Assembly: GCF_000007305.1 (NCBI RefSeq)
Contig: NC_003413.1
Location: forward strand, 1,359,318-1,423,317
DNA: 64,000 nucleotides
Reading direction: 5' to 3'
Source: Pyrococcus furiosus DSM 3638
GTDB lineage: Archaea; Methanobacteriota_B; Thermococci; Thermococcales; Thermococcaceae
Shown here: positions 8,157 to 16,642 of the stretch, one piece after another
Layout: each line of letters begins with the position of its first letter
Position numbering within the stretch: the first letter of the stretch is position 1
Position numbers and translations under genes: made by a program
The notes under the pieces: generated by a model
What the model was told of the DNA's origin: nothing
Seen by the model: the letters and a program-made list of their open reading frames with translations, nothing else
Databases searched by the model: none

Positions 8157-9473
8157 ATGAGAGTCGAAGAGTTTCTTAAACAAAAGGGAATTGAAGTGGG
8201 CGACTATGTCAGGATTATTAAAGTTGAAGACGGAGAAAAAGTAGAATATGAAGGAATAGTAATGCCCCCTTACGAGCTCTCAGAGGGAGATACGGTTGTA
8301 ATAAAGCTTGACAATGGGTATAACATTGGTATTGCAATTGAAAAGATACAAGAAATAAATGTGATAGAAAAAGCTAAGGCTAAGCCCGAAGTGCACTTCA
8401 AAGCAGAACTTGAGCCTAGGAAAGAGTTACCCACAATAACTATCCTGGGAACTGGAGGGACTATAGCTAGTAGAATAGATTACGAGACTGGAGCTGTTTA
8501 TCCAGCATTTACAGCTGAGGAACTTGCAAAAGCTGTTCCCGAAATTTTTGAGATAGCAAACATAAAACCTAAGCTACTCTTCAACATATTTAGTGAGGAC
8601 ATGAAGCCTAAACATTGGATTGAGATTGCTCATGAAACGGCAAAGGCTCTGAATTCTGGAAACGAAGGAGTTGTGATAGCCCACGGAACAGATACAATGG
8701 GATACACTGCAGCAGCACTGAGCTTCATGTTGAGAAACTTAACAAAGCCCGTTGTCTTAGTTGGAGCACAGAGAAGTAGCGATAGACCTAGTAGTGATGC
8801 TGCTATGAATCTTATTTGTGCCACAAGAATGGCAGTAAGCGATGCTGCTGAGGTTATGGTAGTTATGCACGGAGAGACAAGCGATACTTACTGCTTAGCT
8901 CATAGAGGAACAAAGGTTAGGAAGATGCATACTTCAAGGAGAGATGCTTTTAGGAGTATAAACGACATTCCCATAGCCAAGATATGGAGTGATGGAAAAA
9001 TAGAATTCCTTAGAGACGATTACAGGAAGAGAAGCGAGGGAGAAGTTTGGGTTGATGATAAGCTGGAAGAAAAAGTTGCCCTAGTGAAGGTTTATCCTGG
9101 GATGTCAGCAGAGTTAATCGACTTCTTAGTGGATAAGGGGTATAAAGGAATAGTAATTGAGGGGACTGGACTAGGGCATACCCCCTCAGATCTCATTCCA
9201 AGTATAAAGAGGGCGGTTGATGAGGGTGTGGCAGTTTGCATGACGAGCCAGTGCCTTTATGGGAGGGTGAACTTAAACGTCTATGCAACTGGAAGAAAGT
9301 TGCTTAAGGCAGGGGTTATACCGTGTGAAGACATGCTTCCAGAAACTGCCTACGTAAAGCTAATGTGGGTTCTCGGTCATACAAATGACTTAAGGGAAGC
9401 TAAGAAAATGATGCTCACAAACTATGCTGGGGAAATAACCCCCTATACTAAACCAAACACTTTCCTTATTTGA
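8157..9473 (+). CDS. gatD: glutamyl-tRNA(Gln) amidotransferase subunit D
   Basis: A 438-residue asparaginase-type subunit. An N-terminal archaeal-specific small beta domain (1-90) precedes the asparaginase fold with ILGTGGTIASRIDY (first catalytic Thr, about residue 100) and AHGTDTMGYTAAALSFML (second Thr-Asp motif), and the Lys-bearing region. GatD frees ammonia from glutamine for GatE, which converts Glu-tRNA(Gln) to Gln-tRNA(Gln). A TATA box (CTTTATAAG, about 8115-8123) and GGGGGT sit upstream of the ATG. GatE lies about 340 bases downstream, separated by a small antitoxin-like gene, so the pair is probably not a single tight operon. Confidence 0.95.
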   Translation: MRVEEFLKQKGIEVGDYVRIIKVEDGEKVEYEGIVMPPYELSEGDTVVIKLDNGYNIGIAIEKIQEINVIEKAKAKPEVHFKAELEPRKELPTITILGTGGTIASRIDYETGAVYPAFTAEELAKAVPEIFEIANIKPKLLFNIFSEDMKPKHWIEIAHETAKALNSGNEGVVIAHGTDTMGYTAAALSFMLRNLTKPVVLVGAQRSSDRPSSDAAMNLICATRMAVSDAAEVMVVMHGETSDTYCLAHRGTKVRKMHTSRRDAFRSINDIPIAKIWSDGKIEFLRDDYRKRSEGEVWVDDKLEEKVALVKVYPGMSAELIDFLVDKGYKGIVIEGTGLGHTPSDLIPSIKRAVDEGVAVCMTSQCLYGRVNLNVYATGRKLLKAGVIPCEDMLPETAYVKLMWVLGHTNDLREAKKMMLTNYAGEITPYTKPNTFLI

Positions 9474-9485
9474 AACATTTTCTTC

Positions 9486-9550
9486 ACATTTAACATTTTC
9501 TTCAAAAAATTTAGTTTTTATGTGTTAAATGTCAAAAAATTTATATACAA
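9486..9550 (+). promoter_or_regulatory. perfect 10-bp inverted repeat and TATA box ahead of the DUF104 gene
   Basis: ACATTTAACA (9486-9495) and its exact reverse complement TGTTAAATGT (9523-9532) flank a 27-base spacer and lie directly before a TATA-like AATTTATATAC (about 9537-9548). An 18-base near-tandem unit containing AACATTTTCTTCA also occurs twice (9474 and 9492). The arrangement looks like an operator upstream of the promoter that drives the small antitoxin-like gene and perhaps gatE. Confidence 0.5.
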
Positions 9551-9600
9551 CTAAGGCAATATACCAAAGAAATTCTAGGATTAACTAAGGGGGGATAAAT

Positions 9601-9759
9601 ATGAAGGTCAGGGTTGTTTATGAAAGAGGTGTGTTTAGACCAATCGAGAGTGTAGAGCTAGAAGAAGGCACCACAGCAGAAGTGGTAATTCTAGAAAAAC
9701 AAGAAAAGACTAGGATACTGGACGAGAGCTACTATGAATATGTAACTTGGGGAGAGTAA
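9601..9759 (+). CDS. DUF104 (AF2212-like) antitoxin, no toxin partner beside it
   Basis: A 52-residue protein starting [20 protein letters not shown], then [12 protein letters not shown]. This K-x-R/Y-x-x-G-x-F-R/K-P-[IL] opening is the hallmark of the AF2212/DUF104 family, predicted VapB-like antitoxins with an AbrB-like beta fold. A strong ribosome site (GGGGGGAT) precedes the ATG. The usual VapC PIN-domain toxin, normally overlapping the 3' end, is absent: the next gene is gatE after 52 bases. The acidic, aromatic tail ([11 protein letters not shown]) could be the remnant toxin-binding part. Confidence 0.8.
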   Translation: MKVRVVYERGVFRPIESVELEEGTTAEVVILEKQEKTRILDESYYEYVTWGE

Positions 9760-9811
9760 ATCGCAACTCATTTTAACCCCCTCTATTCTTTACATTGTTT
9801 GGGGAGGAAAA

Positions 9812-11698
9812 GTGGAGAAAATAAATTATGAAGAGGTAGGACTTAAAGTAGGATTGGAGATTCATAGACAACTAGATACCAAAAAGCTCTTCTCTCCAGT
9901 TCCAAGTAAGCTTAGTGATGACGTTGACTTTACTTTTAAGAGAAGACTAAGACCTACAATGAGTGAACTTGGGGAGATTGATCCAGCTGCTCTTGAAGAA
10001 TTCAAGAAGGGAAGAACTTACATTTATGAGGCAAACAACGAACTTGGCGATCTAGTTTATATGGATGAAGAACCTCCCAGGGGGCCAGATGAAGAAGCCT
10101 TAGAGGTTGCTCTCCAGATAGCATATTTGCTAAACGCCAAACCAGTTGACGAAGTCTATTATATGAGAAAGATTGTAATAGATGGCTCAAACGTTTCAGG
10201 ATTCCAGAGAACGGCAATAATAGCCACCGACGGAAAAGTCGAAACTCCCTGGGGAACCGTGGGGATCCCAACAATATGTCTAGAGGAAGATGCCGCAAGA
10301 ATTATCGAAACAAGGGATAGGGAAGTCATCTACAGGATTGACAGACTAGGAATTCCCCTTGTAGAGATAAGCACCACTCCAGATATTCACCACCCAGAGC
10401 AGGCTAAGGTAGTTGCAAAGTTCATTGGAGATGCTCTGAGAGCCACTAGAAAGGTAAAGAGAGGGCTGGGGACAATAAGACAAGATCTAAACGTCTCAAT
10501 AAAAGGTGGAGCCAGGATTGAAATAAAGGGAGTTCAAGAGCTCGACATGATTCCAGTGATCATTGAGAGAGAAGTTCAAAGGCAGCTCAACTTGCTCAAG
10601 ATTAGAGATGAGCTCAGGAAGAGAGGAGTTACACCAGAAGACATAAAGGAAGAGTTTTACGATGTTACAGATATATTCAAAGACACAAAATCAAAAATAA
10701 TCGCAAGAATTTTGAAGAAAGGAGGAAAAGTTCTCGCAATAAAACTCCCCAAGTTCAAGGGATTAATAGGAATGGAAATCCAACCAGGAAGGAGGTTAGG
10801 AACAGAATTTGCAGATAGAGCTAAGAAGTACGTGCCTGGAATATTCCACAGCGATGAGCTTCCAAACTATGGAATAACCCAGGAGGAGGTAGAAAAGGTT
10901 AGAAAACTACTTGAATTGGAAGAGGAAGATGCGTTTGTCCTTGTTGCCGCCCAAGAGGAAATAGCCAAGAAAGCCCTAAAAGAGGTTATAATAAGGGCAA
11001 GAGAAGCAATAATCGGAGTTCCAGAAGAGACAAGGAGAGCCCTCCCAGACGGAAACACTCAATACATGAGACCTCTCCCAGGGAAAGCAAGAATGTACCC
11101 AGAAACTGACATTCCACCAATAAGGATAACAGAGGAAATGAAGAGGAGAATAAAAGAAAACTTGCCAGAGTTGCCACAAGCGAAAGTTGAAAAATACGTT
11201 AAGGAGTTTGGAATTGACAAGAGCATGGCCCAAACAATTGTGGACGATGAAAGGGATGAGCTATTTGAAGAGCTGATTGAAATGGGCGTAAAACCATCAC
11301 TTGCAGCTTCCATTCTGGCAGTTGTTCTTAAGGGCCTAAGAAAAGAAGTCCCAATTGAAAACATTACAGAGGAGCATATAAAGGGAGCATTCAGGCTGTA
11401 TTTGGAAGGAAAAATTGCCAAGGAAGCTTTTGAGGAAATATTCAAAGAGTTAGCTCAGCATCCAGAAAAAACGGCCGAAGAAGTTGCACAAGAAAAGGGA
11501 TTAACCTTGTTGAGCGAGGAGGAAGTGAGAAAGATAGTTGACGAAGTAGTTAACCAATACATAGATGTCATAAAAGAGAAAGGAATGGGAGCTATGGGAC
11601 TAATAATGGGTAGAGTGATGACCAAAGTCAGAGGCAAAGCAGATGGAAAGCTCGTGAGTCAAATAGTTAAGGAGAAGATTAGGGAGATATCCGGTTGA
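9812..11698 (+). CDS. gatE: glutamyl-tRNA(Gln) amidotransferase subunit E
   Basis: A 628-residue protein of the GatB/GatE family. The N-terminal catalytic cradle shows [19 protein letters not shown] and, further on, [19 protein letters not shown]; residues about 280-410 form the AspRS-type insertion that marks GatE against GatB; the helical and YqeY-like tail (about 480-628) binds the tRNA. It works with GatD to amidate Glu-tRNA(Gln). The start is GTG at 9812 after GGGGAGG. Gene length is normal for archaeal GatE. Confidence 0.95.
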   Translation: MEKINYEEVGLKVGLEIHRQLDTKKLFSPVPSKLSDDVDFTFKRRLRPTMSELGEIDPAALEEFKKGRTYIYEANNELGDLVYMDEEPPRGPDEEALEVALQIAYLLNAKPVDEVYYMRKIVIDGSNVSGFQRTAIIATDGKVETPWGTVGIPTICLEEDAARIIETRDREVIYRIDRLGIPLVEISTTPDIHHPEQAKVVAKFIGDALRATRKVKRGLGTIRQDLNVSIKGGARIEIKGVQELDMIPVIIEREVQRQLNLLKIRDELRKRGVTPEDIKEEFYDVTDIFKDTKSKIIARILKKGGKVLAIKLPKFKGLIGMEIQPGRRLGTEFADRAKKYVPGIFHSDELPNYGITQEEVEKVRKLLELEEEDAFVLVAAQEEIAKKALKEVIIRAREAIIGVPEETRRALPDGNTQYMRPLPGKARMYPETDIPPIRITEEMKRRIKENLPELPQAKVEKYVKEFGIDKSMAQTIVDDERDELFEELIEMGVKPSLAASILAVVLKGLRKEVPIENITEEHIKGAFRLYLEGKIAKEAFEEIFKELAQHPEKTAEEVAQEKGLTLLSEEEVRKIVDEVVNQYIDVIKEKGMGAMGLIMGRVMTKVRGKADGKLVSQIVKEKIREISG

Positions 11699-11723
11699 AC
11701 TTTCTTTTTTACTACTTTGTTTA

Positions 11724-11781
11724 GTTTACAAATTTTAAATTTATAATTTTATGTAAACACTAACCAAAATTTTTTATAAGT
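11724..11781 (+). promoter_or_regulatory. GTTTACA/TGTAAAC inverted repeat and TATA box of the ABC module
   Basis: GTTTACA (11724-11730) and TGTAAAC (11752-11758) are exact inverted 7-mers separated by 21 AT-rich bases. A TATA-like TTTTTATAAG (about 11770-11779) follows, about 26 bases before the expected transcript start of the gene at 11807. The arms resemble those upstream of the formate dehydrogenase gene at 62515-62534. In such AT-rich DNA chance is a real possibility. Confidence 0.4.
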
Positions 11782-11806
11782 CTATTCTCTGGAGTATTAT
11801 TACGAG

Positions 11807-12394
11807 GTGAACAATATAAAAGTATATTTAGATAGGAAGCACTTTGTAGTGATGCTGTTAATGTTCTTGGCAGTAAGCACAACAACCACTAAAGCTGGAA
11901 GTTTGGAGCCATACCTTCTAGATAGAGATGTAAAAAAAGGAGGAGAAGTTTCATCTGTTGATATAAGTATAAGTGTATCAGGAGGATCCATAAATTTTAA
12001 CCTAAAAGTCTCGTACAGCGGAAAACATGGATTTGGAGCTGGAGCGGCACTATATGGCTACTATAACCCAGAAACTAATGAGTGGGCTGGTTTTGGGAGA
12101 TGGATGAACTATGAAACAAAAGACTATACAACACCAGTAATACCAATAACAAAGATTAGGTACAGGGTAAATATGTATTGGAAGGGCGACATAAAGCGAG
12201 AAAGAATTGCAACAGGAGATTACAAGGTCTATACCATTTATCATTTAACAGCAATAAGGCATACAGAAAGGCCAGGAGAAAGGTGGGACAAAGACGAAGT
12301 TCTAATAAATGGGAACTTTAGACTCTCCGGGCTTATTACAGCACCAAAAATACAATCCTCCCCTATAGAAGATAAAGAGGGGATGAAATTATGA
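11807..12394 (+). CDS. exported hypothetical protein at head of ABC module
   Basis: A 195-residue protein starting at GTG with a hydrophobic stretch (residues 11-25, FVVMLLMFLAV) after basic residues, so it is likely exported or signal-anchored. The mature part is rich in Gly, Tyr and Trp (GAGAALYGYYNPETNEWAG), beta-sheet in character and without cysteines. I do not recognise a family. It heads a five-gene plus-strand run (secreted protein, anchored protein, permease, small membrane protein, ATPase) with overlaps, so it may be the cargo or a surface partner of that ABC system. Its stop overlaps the next ATG by four bases. Confidence 0.7.
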   Translation: MNNIKVYLDRKHFVVMLLMFLAVSTTTTKAGSLEPYLLDRDVKKGGEVSSVDISISVSGGSINFNLKVSYSGKHGFGAGAALYGYYNPETNEWAGFGRWMNYETKDYTTPVIPITKIRYRVNMYWKGDIKRERIATGDYKVYTIYHLTAIRHTERPGERWDKDEVLINGNFRLSGLITAPKIQSSPIEDKEGMKL

Positions 12395-13212
12395 AAAAGA
12401 CTGTTTTCCTTCTTTTCATATTTTTGATGTTGACTCCTAATACTTTAGCTAGCGAGTCTATCCCATTAAAGTGGAGAGTGATAGTTACAAAATTGAACTA
12501 TGAAAACGGAACATACGTAATAACCTCTGATGATTATGAGGGTATTGTTTCAAACCTTACAATAACTTCCTTAGAAGATGATATGTATAACGTCACGTTT
12601 ACCCTGGACATTGAAACTAAAACTCTCAATGACTGGGTTTACAGATCTCCTAAAAGGCTTTTAATATCTCTAACTGTAGATGGAAAGACAAACACATTTA
12701 TATGTGGAAATGAGATTGTGTTTTTCCCATTTTACTTCATTCCCCATAACTTTACTATCGCCGACAAAATTTACCATATGGGCATCCCTATAGAGTTTAA
12801 AAAGAGTGAGATTATAATAGGGGATTCATTTGAAAACGGAACGAGGATAGGAGTTGGATATGTCAACAACTTAGACATTTACCAAAACATGGATACTTTC
12901 AAGGTAAAGGCATGTGCTTTTGTACATGTAAATGGAACTTGCCTTAAGTGGGAAACAAAAAAGGAGGATCCCATTTTTATATTTAGAGGTCCCTACTTAG
13001 TGCAAGCAAGTGTGATTTATCCCAAGGATCCCTTTGGTATTTTTGATGATCCCGTAACAATTATGATAACCCCTATACTTGATAATCAAACTCTAAACTT
13101 TCTAATGTCCCTCCCAAATCCTCCCTCTACTAAAGATAACAGCACTCTAATTTATGCAGGCTTAACACTTGCATTCCTGGGAATAGCTTTATGGAGAGTG
13201 ATGAAAAAATGA
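12391..13212 (+). CDS. exported protein with C-terminal membrane anchor, ABC module
   Basis: A 273-residue protein with a clear signal peptide (MKKTVFLLFIFLMLTPNTLA), a beta-rich, N-glycosylation-sequon-rich body (several N-x-T such as NGTY and NVTF) and a C-terminal membrane helix (about 252-269) followed by basic residues (WRVMKK). Two cysteine pairs (ICGN, KACAF, GTCLK) could form disulfides. It overlaps both neighbours in the operon. No family recognised; the topology suggests an extracellular domain held at the membrane next to the permease. Confidence 0.72.
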   Translation: MKKTVFLLFIFLMLTPNTLASESIPLKWRVIVTKLNYENGTYVITSDDYEGIVSNLTITSLEDDMYNVTFTLDIETKTLNDWVYRSPKRLLISLTVDGKTNTFICGNEIVFFPFYFIPHNFTIADKIYHMGIPIEFKKSEIIIGDSFENGTRIGVGYVNNLDIYQNMDTFKVKACAFVHVNGTCLKWETKKEDPIFIFRGPYLVQASVIYPKDPFGIFDDPVTIMITPILDNQTLNFLMSLPNPPSTKDNSTLIYAGLTLAFLGIALWRVMKK

Positions 13213-13985
13213 AAACTCTAGGAGTAGAACTAAAATCAAGAATAGATATGCTAAGTACAATGATAGCATTGCCTTCTGTGATTCTTTACATATTTTGGTC
13301 AACTATGAGTAAGATAGACGTTGTATCCACAAGCTCCAGTAAACTAGTTCCTATTAGCAACTATACTTCTTATCTTTCAGCAATTACCTCCAACATTGAA
13401 TTTTTTGAAGCCGTTAAAGTAGCTCAATTTGCAGCATTTCACTCTGCCTTGACTAGATTAATACTCTCGACTTTTATCACAGGCACGATTTTGGCAGCGC
13501 TATTCATTGGAGAACCCATAAGTGGTGGCCAAATAATAATAGACGTCTCTCTCGTTGGTAGCAAAGTAAATGCGATAATAAAAAGAACAACCCCAGTTGT
13601 TTATTATGGAGGTTTCTTGAGTATAATAAACGTGTTTATTGTTACTCTTTCAAAGCACTTTGGTATCTTTGTACAGTCTAGAGCCCTACTTGCCATCTTC
13701 ATATCTTCTTTCCTAGCTTTTATTTGGGGAGTAGTCCTAACAATTTTTCTAACTCTCATATTTAAAAACCAGATTTATCCCGTAGCCACTGGTTTTGTTA
13801 TTATCTTTCTTTCTATGTATTCATACTCCCTAAGAGATGTTCTCATGCCGTCTATCTCTCTAATGTATTTGATGTGGAGCAGAGAATTTGGGACCTTTTC
13901 GGAATATCTGCTGATGGGAATATTTCTAGAGGGAATAGTGGCTGTGTCCACACTCGAAATAATAAAAAGGAGGGAGATGTATTGA
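13209..13985 (+). CDS. ABC-2-like permease subunit
   Basis: About 258 residues with six predicted membrane segments and a large extracellular loop between the first and second (about residues 35-85), the layout of ABC-2 export permeases. I chose the ATG at 13209, which overlaps the preceding stop (ATGA-type); an in-frame ATG at 13191 would add six residues. The C-terminal half resembles the partial permease at 63690-64000 (shared ISxFLAxxWG pattern). It should pair with the downstream ATPase, which is frameshifted here. The substrate is unknown. Confidence 0.72.
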   Translation: MKTLGVELKSRIDMLSTMIALPSVILYIFWSTMSKIDVVSTSSSKLVPISNYTSYLSAITSNIEFFEAVKVAQFAAFHSALTRLILSTFITGTILAALFIGEPISGGQIIIDVSLVGSKVNAIIKRTTPVVYYGGFLSIINVFIVTLSKHFGIFVQSRALLAIFISSFLAFIWGVVLTIFLTLIFKNQIYPVATGFVIIFLSMYSYSLRDVLMPSISLMYLMWSREFGTFSEYLLMGIFLEGIVAVSTLEIIKRREMY

Positions 13986-14374
13986 AGGTGCTTACATATG
14001 TTATGCTAGCTTCAGTAATTTTATTCACAACTACATATCTCATTCTATACCTCACCTACGCTAAGCCTGTTGAAATAGACGTTCCTTTCTATGGGGCTCC
14101 TAGGGGATATACCACAATCACGTATGAAGAAGTTATTTTACCGCTTACTGGAAAATACAAGATAGAGAACTGCTATGTTCAAGATTCAAGAAGCATTTAC
14201 TCAAATGAAGGTTACTTGAGTGAAAGAGGAGTGAGAATCATTGTTGGCAACTATACTGAAGATGTTTATGTAAGGCTTATTCCTCAGAAGATGATCCCCT
14301 CCGAGATTATATTCCTCCTTATGGTGGGAGGTGTATTGGGATATGTAGGTGATAGAATGTTCAAATTTAAGTAA
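13982..14374 (+). CDS. small two-helix membrane protein of the ABC module
   Basis: About 130 residues: an N-terminal membrane helix, an external beta-rich domain of about 75 residues and a C-terminal helix (IIFLLMVGGVLGYVGD). The start is taken as TTG at 13982, which overlaps the previous stop (TTGA) and has a strong AAGGAGGGAG five bases upstream; a longer reading from 13874 would lie inside the permease gene. Architecture and position match the 137-residue protein at 63280-63693 in the second copy of the module, although identity is low. Confidence 0.7.
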   Translation: MKVLTYVMLASVILFTTTYLILYLTYAKPVEIDVPFYGAPRGYTTITYEEVILPLTGKYKIENCYVQDSRSIYSNEGYLSERGVRIIVGNYTEDVYVRLIPQKMIPSEIIFLLMVGGVLGYVGDRMFKFK

Positions 14375-15150
14375 AAGTTATGGAAAAGTCAAAGCTCTCG
14401 ATAATGTGAGCTTTAGGCTTAAAAAAGGGCTATCCCTTGTGGTAGGGCCAAATGGGAGTGGAAAGACTACTTTAATAAAAATACTCAGCAAATTGACTTT
14501 TCCAGATTCAGGCGAAATACTCGTTTTAGGAAAAAAGCTTGAAGAAATAAAGCCTAATGAAATAACGTTTGCATTTGAAAAGACAGTTTTCTACCCACGA
14601 ATAAAGGTAGGAGAATATCTAAAGACCCTAAGCGAAGTTAGAGGATGCAACAATGTAGAGGAAGTTATTGAAAAGTTTGAGTTAAAACAAATATTAAATA
14701 AGAGATTTAGCCAGCTTTCTCAGGGATTTAAGAGACGATTTCTTGTTGCAACGGCATTTATAGGGAACCCCAAGGTAATAATACTGGACGAACCCTTTAG
14801 CAACGTGGATATATCCGCAAAAAATCTGCTCACTCAAGTATTAGAAGAAGAAAGCAAAAAATAAGAGCATAATAGTTGTGACTCACATATTCCCAGAAAT
14901 TAATAGTATTTCTTCGCTCCTTCTCCTATACAATGGAAGAGTTCTTGCGAACATCCATGACAGAACTATAAAAAAGGTCATTGGATTTGAGGCTATCTTC
15001 AGAGATAGGGTTATTAGGAATGACATAAAAATGTTAATAGAATTAATAAGAAAAGGAGACGAGCCCCTAGAGATAAGGGGAATAACAATTGAAGATTATG
15101 CAATGAACTTAATAAAAGGGATGATGAAGTTCGCTAGACCTGAGGAGTGA
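14349..15150 (+). pseudogene. ABC transporter ATPase, frameshifted
   Basis: The reading frame from GTG 14349 carries Walker A (GPNGSGKTT), a signature of the form LSQGFKRR and Walker B with LDEPFSNVD, then stops at 14862 just after a run of six A (14856-14861). The remaining C-terminal part, with the H-loop (VVTHIF), continues in another frame to 15150. Deleting one A restores a 266-residue protein that aligns end to end with the intact ATPase at 62535-63308 (shared SKSYG, KALDNVSF, LSQGFKRRFLVA, LDEPFSNVDI). Possibilities are a true null mutation, slippage on the A run that rescues some protein, or a base-count error. Without the H-loop the short form should not hydrolyse ATP normally. Confidence 0.8.
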
Positions 15151-15172
15151 TGAGCCCTAGGGTATCTGACCA
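15119..15172 (+). ncRNA. box C/D guide sRNA (first of a tandem pair)
   Basis: All four boxes are present with correct order and spacing: C box ATGATGA (15121-15127), 12-base guide, D' CTGA (15140-15143), three-base spacer, C' GTGATGA (15147-15153), 12-base guide, D CTGA (15166-15169). The 5' half overlaps the last codons of the frameshifted ABC ATPase, whose stop codon lies inside box C'. The guide next to box D is complementary over about ten bases to the TACCCTAGGG segment of archaeal 23S rRNA as I remember it, which would direct 2'-O-methylation there. Confidence 0.85.
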
Positions 15173-15206
15173 CAAACTTTTACTTTTCTTACATAATCCC
15201 TATTGT

Positions 15207-15260
15207 AGATGATGAGGCCATCCCCTCTGATCTGTGATGAGTGGGTGAGCTGGCTGATAC
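15207..15260 (+). ncRNA. box C/D guide sRNA (second of a tandem pair)
   Basis: C box ATGATGA (15209-15215), 11-base guide GGCCATCCCCT, D' CTGA (15227-15230), C' GTGATGA (15234-15240) after a three-base spacer, 13-base guide, D CTGA (15254-15257). A short GTA/TAC pairing flanks it. Spacing matches Pyrococcus C/D sRNAs, which fold into a kink-turn and loop bound by L7Ae, Nop5 and fibrillarin. Targets not assigned. Confidence 0.88.
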
Positions 15261-15387
15261 TTTATTCATTTTTGTCAAATTTTTGTGAGATTTTGTCCAT
15301 AACTAACCATCATCGTGTTTGGGTAAATATATAACTGCCTTGTCCAATATTATGCCTTGATATACACTTGTCGGGAGGTGTACAAAG

Positions 15388-16642
15388 GTGAGTTTATTAA
15401 AGAGATACCTGGAATATCCTGTTTTGCAAAAGATACTTATTGGCCTTATTTTGGGTGCAATATTTGGTTTAATTATGGGCCACTTTGGATATGATGAAGC
15501 AGTAAAAACGTACATCAAGCCCTTTGGAGACCTCTTCGTCAGACTTCTGAAAATGCTAGTTATGCCAATAGTCTTCGCATCGCTAGTGGTAGGTGCAGCC
15601 AGCATAAGTCCAGCAAGACTTGGAAGGGTGGGAGTAAAAATAGTCCTCTACTATTTACTAACATCAGCATTTGCAGTTATGCTGGGAATTATAATGGCAA
15701 GAATCTTCAACCCAGGAGCTGGAATTCAGCTTTCAGTTGGAGGGCAACAATTCCAGCCAAAAGAGGCACCACCCATTGTTCAAACATTACTTAACATAAT
15801 TCCAACGAACCCCTTCGGAGCTCTTGCAAATGGCCAAGTCCTTCCAACGATATTCTTTGCTATCATATTGGGAATAGCAATAACATACCTAATGAACAGC
15901 AATGAAGAGAGAATAAGGAAGAGCGGAGAAACCTTGCTTCGTGCAATTGACGGTTTGGCTGAGGCGATGTACAAGATAGTTGGGGGAGTTATGCAATACG
16001 CTCCCATTGGTGTCTTTGCATTAATAGCCCACGTAATGGCAACCCAAGGAGTCAAAGTTGTAGGTGAGTTGGCAAAGGTCACGGCAGCTGTTTACGTTGG
16101 ATTATTCGTTCATATCCTCCTAGTGTACTTTGTCCTTCTCAAGGTCTTCGGGATTGATCCCCTCAAGTTCATTAGTAAAGCTAAAGATGCCATGCTAACA
16201 GCATTCGTAACGAGGAGCTCAAGTGGAACACTTCCAGTAACCATGCGTGTTGCCAAGGAGATGGGAATCTCGGAGGGAATATACTCCTTCACCTTGCCCC
16301 TGGGAGCCACTATAAACATGGATGGAACCGCACTCTACCAGGGTGTCTGTACATTCTTCATAGCAAACGCCCTAGGAACTCATCTAACAATTGGCCAACA
16401 GCTAACAATAGTCCTCACTGCTGTTCTAGCCTCTATAGGAACAGCTGGAGTCCCAGGAGCTGGAGCAATAATGTTAGCTATGGTTCTTGAGAGCGTTGGG
16501 CTTCCGCTAACCGATCCAAATGTGGCCGCAGCCTATGCAATGATCCTTGGAATAGATGCAATCCTCGGTTACTGGAGACCTAACTGGTACTGCAATAGTT
16601 GCAAAGACAGAAGGGGAGCTAAAAGAAGGAATTATAGCCTGA
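15388..16642 (+). pseudogene. GltPh-type sodium/aspartate symporter, broken in TM8
   Basis: Residues 1-393 follow the P. horikoshii transporter GltPh almost throughout: [12 protein letters not shown] at the start, [20 protein letters not shown] in HP1/TM7, [10 protein letters not shown], and HP2 ([12 protein letters not shown]). After GIDAIL the frame changes and a foreign tail runs to a stop at 16668. In the next frame, from 16568, the proper ending [16 protein letters not shown] resumes to a stop at 16640-16642. The gap removes the expected DMGRTMVN residues, which include the aspartate-binding Asp and Arg; adding back 23 bases would give exactly 425 residues, the length of GltPh. The product cannot bind substrate normally. 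GTG start after GGGAGGTG. Confidence 0.88.

Noticed and set aside
9474-9510. Tandem AACATTTTCTTCA units as a repeat array
   Set aside because: Only two copies in AT-rich DNA; mentioned with the inverted repeat but not called a repeat element.
11059-11445. Antisense frame of 128 residues inside gatE
   Set aside because: Ser-rich shadow typical of the complement of a Glu/Lys-rich archaeal gene.
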